Below are positions 20,471-32,700 of a stretch of DNA of 64,000 nt, in pieces. Source of the DNA: Xiphophorus maculatus (Eukaryota > Chordata > Actinopteri > Cyprinodontiformes > Poeciliidae); NCBI RefSeq assembly GCF_002775205.1, contig NC_036456.1, positions 18,441,463 to 18,505,462 on the forward strand. Reading direction: 5' to 3'. The position numbers were made by a program, and so were the translations under genes. The notes beneath the pieces are model-generated. The model did no database searches and had not been told where the DNA came from. It saw only the letters and a program-made list of their open reading frames with translations. Each line of letters begins with the position of its first letter. The first letter of the stretch is position 1.

Positions 20471-21899
20471 GCATCTTCAAAACTCTAGCTTTACATAAAG
20501 TTTTGTGTCGACTTCTGTTACCTAGTTTCTGTTTCCTAGTATTAGGTTAAATTGACATATTTTTGCAGTACCTACAGTCAGGTTTACTTTCAGTTGTCAT
20601 CCTAAATAAGTAAGTATTCAAGTCCTTGACTGACTTGAATAGAAGATGGAAAATGCATAAAGCGAGAATACTGCTCACAAACACTTGTTTTATTTCTAAA
20701 AAATGAGGAAACCAATTTAATTTCTAAGGTGAATCTTTCATTTTCTGATTTCGGTGTAGGGTCATCCAGGAGGGTGTCATCGTGAGCAGGCTATACATTT
20801 CTAAACAAAGATAGTTGCCCTATGTCAGCTCATGCAAAAAAATAAATAAATAAAAATTACATTTATACATAATCCAAGTTGTGATTTCTGATTTTGCATT
20901 TCTATTTTTTACTGTTTAATGTATGTACATACATCAAGTACAAACTAAGTACTATAATATGCTAACAGTTCAATATCCAGACATGAGAGATTGTAAAATG
21001 TCCTGGATGTCATCATCTGTTGTTGGCAAGCACTGCTCTTCCACATTTGCTTTTGCCACACCTTGTTAAATCTTTCTGGCCGTATGGTTAGAAATCTCTG
21101 TTCTTTGGTCCTACTCTGCATCCATACACCCTCATTTTCACCTCCTCTGAGATTTGGATTTGTAGTTCAGGTATGATTTTAGCTGTTGAGATGCTAATCA
21201 GATGCTCACAGGTGTAAGACCACCTTGTTGCCATTGTGACGCATCATAACAACTGTCCAAAAGTTTAAAAAGTAAGAAAAAGAATCCCTCCAGGTCCACA
21301 TAATCAAAAACCACAGAGAATAGTTGTAAAACATGGGTTGCCTCAACTAAACAACAAAAAAAGGACTGAAGTCTACAAATCAGAACATAACAGAGACACT
21401 CCAACATGGGGCGTCCATTAGGAATGCAATTCTAGCACTAAAACGAGCCATAAATCCAATTTCAACTGATTTTCCTTTATTATTTTAAATACTGGCACTT
21501 CCTGGCCTCCATACAGTTGTACCCAGCACTCTCACCCTTTCTTCCAACAAGCATACACCAGTGCAAGTCTGGACAGCCTGCCTCTGCACAGAGATGCACA
21601 GCTGACGAATCACTCCGCCTGCACACTGGCAAGTAGACCCTAAATTATGGGAATCTGATGGATGGCAGATAGGACTTTAATTTAACTATTGCTCTGCTAA
21701 ACTATACTCATATGAGATGTCGCGTTGTTATGTGCTGACTATATAAAAGGACTAGAGGGAAGTGGATTGCTGCTTGTTTAAAAACATATTCCTTTCACTA
21801 AGGGTTTTGTTTAAATAGGTGAGTGAAACACTGTGCGCCCTTATATTTGTGATATAATTTACAGTTGAGAGAAATCTCAATTTAATAGTTTCAGAGGAC

Positions 21900-22190
21900 T
21901 ATTTTCAGTCAATCCCAACGGTTAACTGGGAGAGGCGGAGCGGATGTCCACCTCACTTTTATGCGGGTGTTGTCCGTCCCACGCTCACTCACGGCTGCTT
22001 CCATCTATCCCTGCACTTCTCCGCGCTCATCAATTAGGCACAAATTAAGCCGCTGTGGAGGCTTTAACTGCCGCCCTTTCGCAACTTTGAAGAGGATTGG
22101 TTTCCGCGGACGGGGGCCCCGGACAAGTTTTGTGTTTTGGAGTGCCGGAGGGGGGTGTGGGGGGGGAAGTGGAGAAGAAGCGAAACGCAG
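21900..22190 (+). promoter_or_regulatory. rcor2 promoter and non-coding first exon (GC/CpG-rich)
   Basis: A sharp rise in GC and CpG from about 21900 to 22300, then a strong donor CGCAG/GTAAGAGTG at 22190/22191. No ATG-initiated frame here joins rcor2, so the exon ending at 22190 is read as 5' UTR. The sense strand carries G runs (GGGGGGTGTGGGGGGG at about 22150-22166) able to form a quadruplex. The transcription start is unknown; a TATAAAAGG at about 21743 is some 450 bp upstream of the donor. Inference from composition and splice site only. Confidence 0.55.
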
Positions 22191-25100
22191 GTAAGAGTGT
22201 GTGACTGTAACCTCGACTTCCAACTACCCGACGTTACAAATGTAACGCGGGGGGGCTACGAGCCGGCCCCGCCAGCGAGCTAGGCGGCTAACGCTAGCAT
22301 CCCGACGAGCAAAGTGGGGAGGACTTCCAACTGCACTTTGTGAGGAGGGAGGGCAGTTCGTGTCGCCTAATTTTTAACATATATATACATATATATACAT
22401 GCATATATTTTATCGTTCGGTTTGTGGTAATTACTCCGACCGTTGAAACTGTTTGTATTCTGAGCGTTAGGTTCTGAAACAGTTAGGGGGGAAAAATAGA
22501 GCTGAAAAAGTGGAAGTTGTAAGTTGTAGGAGAGAGCGACCTTCGCATGGGGGGGGGGGGGGAACAAAAGGACCTTAAAGTCTTAACACACGCTGATGAT
22601 GAATGAAAGTCTGCTGAAGTGTTTATTTAAATATTGGAAGCTACATATACATACATTTTATATGCGTAGTATGGAAATGGTTTAAAATATTGGAGACTTG
22701 GCTTGAAATTATTTTAAAAAATAGAACTGTCCATGGCCATGATGTGAACTTTGCCAAATGTAATCTGCAGTAGGACTTGAAGAACAATGAGCGCTTTATT
22801 AATCGGCCTTATTTGTAAGAATCTGAAGTTATGAATAACGCAAATAAACATAATTTGCGCTCAAAAGTACTATTTTTAACATGTTTTGGTGTGTTTAGTT
22901 GCAATTCCTGTCTGGATATATTAAGATGCCGATTTAAAAGTTATTAAAGCATAATCTTATGTATGTATTTGTTTAGATTTATGTATTTTTGTCATTTTTA
23001 ATAATAAATGGAGATTATATGGTTTAGTTTTAGGTGTTTTGGCTTGTTTATATTGATCGAGGCTACCCATCTTCCAGGCTACTGCGCTGAAAAGTCCATG
23101 AAAGTAAAGTGAACCAGAGCGATATTAATACTTGTTTTGCCCCCTTAATGGGTGTCAAAAATCTTTATTGTAGCAGCAGTAGTTTATTTATGAGTGTTGA
23201 TGTGAGCGATTTCTGTCCGGTGAAGTTGGATGGGGCAGCTGCTGTTGTCTTTGGGAGAGAGAGGGGGGCTGAGGGAGCAGCGACAGACAAAAGACCTCCA
23301 GAGAGCCTCTTGCATTGTCTGCCTGTAGCTGCTGGTTGGTGTGATCGTAATCTCTCTGATTGGAAAGCTCATCCGGCTGCAGATGTATAAACTGGCCAAA
23401 TTAAACGTGTTGAAGGAGAGATGTGGGGTTAATCTAGGGAGTCTATGCGTCCTCTTGCTTTGTTCCGGTTGGGAAACTGAGGACGATGAAGTATCTGATG
23501 GGAGGATGAGGGCTGGGAAAGTTCAGGCGTTTGAGGCAACTGTATATGATGATTGTTATAATCTGATATTATTAGTGAGAAGCCAGGCGGACTGTGTGGA
23601 TCTGCGTCTTCTGAATAAAAAGCTCTGCTTCAAAGCTGCTCAAATCAAATTTAAATGCGCTGATTAAAGAGGCTGATGCAATATTCCCCCACTCTCATCT
23701 CGGATGCTGTTGGTTTTATGTTTCTTTTGTGATAGATTTTACCGACTTGCTTGGCTTTTGGTGAGTTTAAAATGTTGTAAAAATGTTTAATTTTAGAATA
23801 TTTGGTATAGAATGATGAAATGCAGAGATTTAACAACCATAAGATATTTAAGTACTTCAAAACTTTTTAAATTGAACTTGGATTACCTTGTGCTGGACTG
23901 GCAACTATTAACCAGTGGAAATGGGATCCAGCTCCTTGTGACCCTGCAAGGACAAACATGTATAAACAATGGATAGAAAGATGTATAAACTGGAGTTAAA
24001 CTCACTTCATTGGTGCATGCATATTAAGCCACGAAAAGGAAGTGGAAATCTAACATATTTATGATAATCTCAGGGCTTTCCCCAGAAAACTAGCTAAACC
24101 TGGTGGTGGGGGCATTAGGGCAGTCACCCAGTGTTTTTAGTTAACAAATGTTTAAAGTTGACAGGAAATTTGAATACATCGTTAGGTAATTATGTGTTAT
24201 TGGAAGACATTATTAATAAAACCTTAACAAGAACTCTAAAGTCTTAAAAAATGCAAACATAAAAAATCCCAATTAAAATACATATAAATTTTTTGCACTT
24301 CAGTCGTTTCATCCTATTTTAAGTATCCAAAAAATTTTGATAATTTTTCAAGCACAGCTGGTTGAAAAATTTAACCATGTATAAATTTTACTGGTCAATT
24401 TAACCAGTAAACTGATATTAAGAGGAATTACTAAGCTACTGCTCTTGAATTTGCAAAAAAACTAAATAACTTTAATTATTATTTTTTTGTTTCTTTTCTT
24501 ATCATCTTGATCTAACCTGATTCAGTGGTTATAAATGTTTAATTACTGCTTTGACTGATCACATTTAGGTAAATTTATCCATTTTCTGGCTTGTGTAGAA
24601 CAACTACCATGCACCTTGAGTTAGGGTTGCATGATGTATATCGACACCAGCATCATTATTGGTCAATGTTAGTCATTTTTTAACTTATCTGTATTGGTCC
24701 AAGTGAGTAAAACTGGGCCAATATTAACGACATGTGTTGATCTCGGCCCAGATAGGGAGACGCCTCCGATGCAGCGCAGGATTATGGGATGTTTTAGCTG
24801 AAGCAGAGAAGAAATGTAGTTGCTGTGATTGAGTTTACGTGTCAACAGTAAACGCAATCACAGTTTACTAACATATATGAATAAATGTTATATTGGTAAA
24901 TATCAGTTGTTGGCCATAACAGCAGTATGAATATTGGCTTTTGGTATATGTATTCATATCGGTACACAAGTTCTCTGGTTTTTCCTATTTTGAAGAGTGA
25001 CTGTATGTCAGTGAAACAGCTGTCCTAATCAAACTAAAAAATATTATTATAAATTAGATTACAGAAACTAAAATGTTTCTGTTGCATCTATTTTTTAGGA

Positions 25101-26645
25101 ACTGCTTGGAGTGCAGCATGGGGATTTTGCTGAGAATGAATTTTGGCTAAAGACCAAATGATGCCCAAGGGGGTTGCTGTGTTGTTTGGGTTTGCAACTC
25201 AATCTTAAAGGTTAATGCTCGTCATCAGTGTGCATTTAGTTGAATACTAGAAGTCAGAGAAACAGTCGCATGAACTAATCCCATCATTTCCATTAAAAGG
25301 TCTAGGATGATTTGAGACACTTTAAGGAAACAGAGTTTTGTGTTCCCTAAGGTATTCTTTCAAAAACTAGGCAGTAACAATAATTCTGGTTAACACACAG
25401 TAGCTAAGTTGGGAGGTAAGGAATATTTCTAATGAGACTAGTCACTCTGACAATGCTTCCTTCAAAAATTACAATCTTAACCTTAACAGGAGTGTAAGGG
25501 GAACATGTTTCACTTAAACATTTCCTCCTTAAGGTGAATGGCTGTTATCAGAAATGTTTCAAGTGAAGTTGTCTGGAAGACCAGAAAATGTTCCAGGAAA
25601 AGCTGCTCATGATTCTGCTAGAGGCTACCCTATGTAGTGGTGGCGCAGGTTTCCGTTGTGCAGCTCAAAATGACCTACATGCAAGAGTCATCACAAAACT
25701 AAACCTCACAGGTCCACAGCAGATTATTCTGACAGCGCTGCTAGATTTTGCTTTTTAAATGTGCGGTTTATATTAAGCGTTCTGGCACATTAATGCTCTG
25801 AGAGAAAAAATGAGTGCAGAATTTCATGATGTCCCTCCCTGTTGTTAATCACCAGAGAAGATCGATAACTTTTCATGCTTGCGTTTGCAGTCAGTAAAGT
25901 GGCGAATATTTGTTGAATCAACGGAAGAAAGAACGGATTTAATTAAATAAAAGCAAATTCTGGAAGTAATGTTTACAAATGCACATTCTAGCCTGCATTG
26001 GACAAGCTAAGGAGGCATAAAGCTGAAGGTTTTTAATAGCTGTTAGTGCGCAACCTAAACTTGGTAAAATTAGTGAAGGCCACAGAGATTTGTTAGAGAA
26101 CATTAGTGAAAAAACCAGCATCATAAAGACAGCAGGGAGAAGTCTAAAGCAGTTAGGTCATAAAACAACATCCCAACCTTAATCCATCACCTGAAAATGG
26201 AAAGAGTCTAGCACAGCTGCAGATGTAACAAAACATGGCCTCCCTTTATCGAAACGAAAAAGAATTTTAATAAACACCATCTTACCTAACAGGCCAAGCA
26301 AGGAGAGTGTTAATCAGAGACTCGGGTAAAGGGCCCATTGGCCCATGCTCCTGTCTCTGGAGGAGCTGCAGAGACAGAACCTGTCAGCAGGACAATAGTT
26401 AGTCAGATCAGTCAAACGCATAAAACTCTCATAAAACACATTGAACTTTGAAATGTGGAAAAATGTAGCACCTGTTCTGTTTTATGAGAATGTTGTGATT
26501 TTCAAGGATTTCAAGTTCAAGAATATGTCAACTCCTACATTTAACCCGACTTTGAGTCTTTGTTTTATTGCTTGGGATAATCCCACCTAATCCATAAATG
26601 TCAGGGTTGGAGAACCGATCCACTCAGTGTGTGTGTGTGTTGCAG
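22191..26645 (+). other. rcor2 intron 1
   Basis: A 4.5-kb intron. It starts CpG-rich, with a run of 14 G near 22549-22562, then becomes AT-rich. 24621-24972 is a dispersed element. ORFs of 60-110 residues here have no exon borders or recognisable similarity. Confidence 0.55.
24621..24972. mobile_element. Non-autonomous element (TTAGGGTTGCATG family)
   Basis: Motifs TTATTGGTCAATGTTAG, ATATTGGTAAATATC, CCATAACAGCAG and TGAATATTGGC recur in the same order in the outer element at 30446-30916. Confidence 0.6.
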
Positions 26646-26647
26646 TC

Positions 26648-26771
26648 ATGCCCTCAGTGATGGAGCGCTCTGGGGCCGGGGTCCTGTCCAGGAGCAGAGC
26701 CAAAACCGTCACTAACGGCAGCAGCCAGCCCCACTCTGAGGAGGAGAGCAGCGATGAAGAGCACGCTCATG
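26648..26771 (+). CDS. rcor2: rcor2 exon 2, start codon
   Basis: Residues 1-41, [20 protein letters not shown] and an acidic stretch [11 protein letters not shown]. The ATG is two bases after the acceptor (TTGCAG/TC ATG). Directly upstream is a (GT)7 run, 26627-26640, in place of a usual pyrimidine tract. Donor GTAGACAC. Confidence 0.94.
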
Positions 26772-29700
26772 GTAGACACTTGTTGAACGGTTTTTCTTCT
26801 TCTCTGCCGTTGATTTAATGCATGTTCCCGGCCCAGATGACGCCAGCTGTTCTGGTGGAGTTTGTCATACTGCTGCAGTGATACAAGGCGTCCCCTCCCC
26901 CAGCATCTTCCCACACTCATGTCACCCACTGCCCGAATGGATCTTTCCTTCTGTTTTTCTCTTGCCACTCACTCATTTGGTTTTAGCTTTTATATCAGAC
27001 ACATCTGTTTAATTTTGTAACATTTCCTAGATTTTGTACAGCCTGTTTCCTCTTCTTCAATCTATTTTACTCATGTGATGCATCTACTCCTCCGTTCCTA
27101 TCTTCTCTCCCTGAGGAAAGCCTAATGTGTCTTCCTGAACCGTCTCTGTCCTCTGCTTGCTGTCCACTCTTCCGGTCTGCGCTGCTTCCTGTTAGCTGAG
27201 GCACAGCGTTAATTACGCAAAGCCAGCCTCTGCTGTTGCTCCGTCTTAGATGTTGCAGAAGAGTAGGGCTGGGCGATGAATATATTTGTTTTTTTTCAGA
27301 TTTTTAGAAAACCAGATTATTTTTTCCTTTTGTTCATCAATGCAATCCTTGGATCTGTATTTCAGAGCGATGTCAGCACGCCCAAAGCCGACATCTTGTT
27401 TGACATGAGTTTTTTTACAGTTCCCATTTATTTGGGCTTTAAATTCAGGTCAACTCTACAACAAAGTATGAGGGCCAGGCTATGATTTTTTTATAATTAC
27501 AAAAATAAAGTCGTATTACAAGACAGCAATTGTATGACAATTAAGTCCAAATAATAAGAGAAAAAAGTTTAAATTTTACTAGAATGAATCTGTAATTTTA
27601 GGAGAGTTATGTATGAGAACAAAAAATTAAAATGGGCAATACTTAGCATCTTGTGAAGTTATGCATTGGTATCTGTTTCAACAGATAAACAAATACATTA
27701 TCTTTTAACACATTAGTATAAAATTATTAATTGAAACAATTGTGAAAACGACACTTGAACTGAGCACATCAAATCCTGATAACTCTAGAGAAGCTTTTTT
27801 TTCTTGTAATTTTAAGATGTTCTTCTGGTAAAATTAGATGTTATTCTGATAATATTACAACTTTATACTCATAATTAAAAAGATTTTGTAGCCTGACCCT
27901 GAATTTCTTTTAAAAAAAAATAAAGCAAGAAAATAAACTCAGTTAAATTTGATCTGGAAGGAAAAAAATCGTGTTTATTTTTAAGCCACATCGCTCGGCC
28001 CTACTTAGTAGCATGGATGAAAATGCTTTCATGACAACAGAAACTATAGATTATTTTTTTTTATGCTTTATGTCCCAGTTTGAAAGTAGCTGAGCCTCAT
28101 CATTGATTACTGTAAACTTCCTGTCCTTAAACCTCCTGTCGTCTCTCTAATACACAGACAGCATGATCAGAGTTGGAGGAGACTACCAGGCCCAGATCCC
28201 AGAGTTCAAACCAGGTAAGCCGGAGAGAGAAGGCTGTGGAAGGGATGGGGAAGGATTTTAATGTAACAATGATGGGATTTATTGTTTTCATCTGTTTCTG
28301 GACCATCAGGGACTGCAGATGAAAATGAGCCTCTATGGCCAAATCTGCCTTGTCTACATGAAAGACTGAAATATTTGGTTTTATTTACATTTTAAATAAT
28401 AAAGAGAACACAAATGGCGATTAAATTAAGAGAAATGAAGTGATGGATTATATTGCAGAGAGGTACAGTCTGGAAATCTCTTGGAAAAATATGGATTTTG
28501 GCAAAAGATGTTTCAGGTGTGGAAGTGCAGAGGAAGAGCATGCATGGAAAAATAATTACCGTAGTGCTTTAAAACAGAATCCTCCTTTCCACCATCTGAG
28601 ACGTAGATCTGTGAAAATCCGTCCCTCCATCCCTACGAGGAAAATTAAATTAATTGTGAACTTTTGGATTTACACTTTAAAAGACTCTGAACTATTAAAA
28701 AGATAAACTGAAGAGAAAAACTGATCAGACTTTTCGCATCTGAATTAATAAAAAAAAACGGTACGATTTTGTAAATAATTTGGTGGATGTATAATGTGTC
28801 TGATAGTTAGTATCTCATCATAAACCATTTGGCTTTGTCATTTACATTTTGAGGAGAAACAAACACTTCATAACAGTTCCTAAAATTGTTTTGTTTTCTG
28901 ACATCACCTTCACTTATCAAAGAAAGAAATCATGAACCATGAAGTTTTTTTTTTAAAAGGTTGTTTATTGTTTCAAAAATTGTCTAATAAATAACCCCAT
29001 CAAACATGAGTTCTAGCCTGAAGGTTTGCTTTGAGTTTATGAGGAAAATGATGTTGAAGGAATAATTTGAAACGTATTAAGTTGTTTCTGTTCTGACCAT
29101 CAGACAGTCCAGCCCGCTACAATGAGAAGGACCAGAGGAGCATGCTGGTCTGGTGTCCTAACACTCAGCTCTCAGATAACATGTGTAAGCTCCTTCCATC
29201 TCCACAAAGTTGACAAAATAAACCTAAACTTCTAGTCCAAAGGTTTAACTTTAACTTTCTATGGAAGCGTTTTTTCTTTCTGATTATTTGATTTAATTGC
29301 AGTGGATGAGTACATCCTAATGGCTAAAGAAAAACATGGATACAACATGGAGCAGGTATGATGTACACCAGAATGTTACTGATGATAAAACTCATCTGGT
29401 GACCTTTTTCCGTTCCTGATTTCTGGGCTCTCGGTTCCAATCAGGCTTTGGGGATGTTGTTATGGCACAAACACGACGTGGAGCGCTCGCTGGCCGACCT
29501 GGCCAACTTCACGCCGTTCCCAGACGAGTGGACGGTCGAGGACAAAGTTCTGTTTGAGCAGGCCTTCAGCTTCCACGGCAAGAGCTTCCACCGCATCCAG
29601 CAGATGGTGCGAAACGTCAACAAACACACAACAGAGGGTCTATAGATGCTACAGAAGCATCGCCTCAAACTTTTCACCTTTTTGTCACATTATATCAAAA

Positions 29701-32700
29701 AACTTTGATGTATTTTGTTGGGATTTTATGTGAAGTAGAAGTAAAATTATTCACAATTTTCAATATTTTCCACAAAAAAAAACCTTAGAGGCGGTATTAT
29801 GTATTTTCCAGCCACAAAGTAGCTCAGTAAAGTAACTGTTGCCTTCAATTGTTACAAAAATGCCATATGTATATCAAACATAACGTTAAAGAAATTTGAC
29901 GCCTTGAAATTGGCCTCTGTCTCTTTAAGAAACTCCTCTTTCCGACACTCCGCCTTCAACACATAATCACAACAGTGCTCCTCCATAATGCCGTTTGGCT
30001 TGGCGTTAAACAGAGAAGTAGTTCATGTTATAAGCTTGAAATGTTTCTCAAAGCTCCGTTCTGTCCATCATATGAACATTAGAAAAGTGAAAAACGTTAC
30101 GACAGTCCATCTAAACTGACAGGCTGGAAAAAGAGAATATTCGTCAGTGAGGCAGCAAAGAGGCTCATGGTGACTCTGGAGGAGCTGCAGAGATCCACAG
30201 CTCATTGTCACCAACATTGATTCTCTCAACATTGATGCACTCCACCAATCTGATGGTCATGGAAGAAAGCTGTTATTGAAAGAAAGTCTTTGAAATGTTT
30301 AAAGTTTAACCCTAATCACAGTGGAGCAAAGATGAGCAACATGAACAAACCATACAACCGTGAAACAATTTTAGGTTATTTATAACTTCTATCACTTCAG
30401 AATGACGCACTACTTGTTGATGGATCAAATAATATATATTTAGGTAAGGGATGCATGAAATATTAGTGTCAACAACAATATCAGCTGATTTTAGTTTGTT
30501 TTTTTAATTGACATATTTATTGTCCAGCAAATTGTGCAGGATGACAATTTGTCACAAAAAATATTCCAATAAACAATAATGTTGTTTTGATACCATTTTC
30601 TAGTAATATATTGACATTGGTGTCATAATGCAAGTTAATTTTGTGAAGAACACTTTAGACTGGAAGTGGAAGATATTTTAAATATCCCAAATAAAACAAT
30701 AAATACAATGGAAATAAAAACACAACCGAAATAAAATCGATTATGAAGTCTCGGTAAGCAAAATATTCATTATCAGAATGGAAATTATCAAGCTCATTTT
30801 AATTTATTATGCCATTAATTGATTTATTGCAAAGTATACATTGGTAAATATTGCCATAATAGCAGAATTAATGTCAGAAATTATTGGCACAAATTTTTAT
30901 ATTGGTGCATCCCTAATTTAGGTTTGTTGTTGTAGTGTGACAAAATCTGGAGAAAGTTTAAAGCGTAATGGAAACTTTTCAAAGCTGCTAACATTTGTTT
31001 GTTCTGTAGCTTCCAGACAAGCTGATCTCCAGCTTAGTGAAGTATTACTACAGCTGGAAGAAAACCAGAACCAGAACCTCCGTCATGGATCGACAGGCCC
31101 GAAGGCTCATCAGCAAGAGAGAGAAAGATGACAGGTGACAACGCTTCTGTTGATAAATGCAGGCGAAAGGAGAGATGGACGATCCCAGACGAGATGTGGC
31201 ATTTACAGAACTTCTTTGTTAAATAACACCGGATGTGTACGTCGTCCTGGGAAACAGTTCCCATGAATATAAATGAGGCAGACTCGTTATTTCTGCCCCT
31301 TTCAGCTGACATGTGGAGAGTGTAAGACGTCATTTGTAGATTTAATTAAGAGGCTGGATGGAGACGGAGCTTCAGTCCAAACCAATTCTTGTCTAATCTA
31401 TTTCTGTTTGTCTTTCTTCTTTTTTTTCATGCAGCAACGATGAGATTGAAGAAGGAGAGCCGGGTGAAGACAGCGACTTCGAGGTCGACGCAAAAAAAGA
31501 GGTGAGCGCCACAAATCTCAACTTTGAGTCGCTCACTTTCTACCTGATGCGGTGAAAAGCGACAAGATGGTGGCGCCTCCTCTCTGCTCTCAGGCCGTAA
31601 AGCAGAACAGCAGCGGCAGCAGCAACGCAGAGAAAGCCCCGCCCAGCCGGTCTGGCCCAGTGAAGAAGGAGAGCATCGGAGCTCAGTACAGACACCACCC
31701 GCTCAGAGCTCGCCGCAGACCGCCCAAAGGCATGCACCTGGACCAGACTGACATCACGGCTCTGTCCACCTCCCACGATGCCGGGGTTCTGTCCGTACGT
31801 CAGCTGGACACACACCTGGTGTCGCTCAAGAGACAGGTGGGTTCACGGACAGCAGTAAGACATTGGTGTCCTCAGTGTGCTGCTGTATTTGAAATTTACA
31901 GCGAGGTATAAAGAGAAATATAAAAAATAAGGGTGATCAGCTGATACATGCGAAGCCAATCTTATAACCTGATCTTATCTACTACAGCAAAGGTCTAAAA
32001 GTCAACTATTGTCCTTCTTTTTGACTGGTAGACCCACCAGGTCATGTCTGCACGTTTCCAGTTAACCAGTCACTCCACCATTACCAGCTCAGTGACTTTC
32101 TTGCTATATTTAGCAACATTTCAGACAAAATCAGCTTTTCAAAGATTGGCAATTGGTGTTAGGTTACAAAAGTGTTAGGTTGAATTTTATGCATTTTTTA
32201 CTCCTGTCTAGAAATATTCTGCATTTCTGCTTTGCCGGCCATTTTACATTAGCAAGTAGCACTTATAACCTGATCTTATCTTCTCCAGCAAAGGTCTAAA
32301 AGTCAACTATTGTCCTTCTGTTTGACTGATAGACCCACCAGGTCATGTCCGGTTAATTTTATTCAAATTGGAGTCTCCATGGCTACTTTCACACAAGGCA
32401 AATCCGACCCGTATCCGACTTTTTCATGTTTAACGATATAAGATTGTATAAAAAAAATTAAAAATGGTTTTGTTGAGCAGGTAAAACTAAAAACTCATCT
32501 TTGCATTTTTAATTTAATGGATTGTGTGAACTGCCAGTAGTTTAAATCTGCCCGTTTTATTCCCTGGGCTAAAAGGTTTGGACAGCGCTGCCTTAAACCT
32601 GGTAATGCTGTGATTTTAAATAAACCAAACCTGATAGTCTTGTTTAATTTTTTCTCAGGTTCAGTCAATCAAACAGACCAACAGCAGCTTGAAACAGGGC

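Larger units (their letters stand above)
15778..21899. other. naa40-rcor2 intergenic region
   Basis: No protein gene is supported here. Contents: Tc1-like fragment (16060-16310), a CTCF-like motif (16323), an AAT microsatellite, a second CTCF-like motif (17289), a dispersed repeat (17735-17900), a long purine-rich tract (18690-19545), CT and CA repeats (19841-19890), and a further dispersed repeat (20040-20470). A TATAAAAGG sits at about 21743. The ORFs inside the purine tract are products of low complexity. Confidence 0.6.

Noticed and set aside
21743-21751. TATAAAAGG as the rcor2 TATA box
   Set aside because: It lies about 450 bp before the inferred first donor and outside the CpG-rich block; CpG-type promoters usually lack a TATA box. 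Not excluded.
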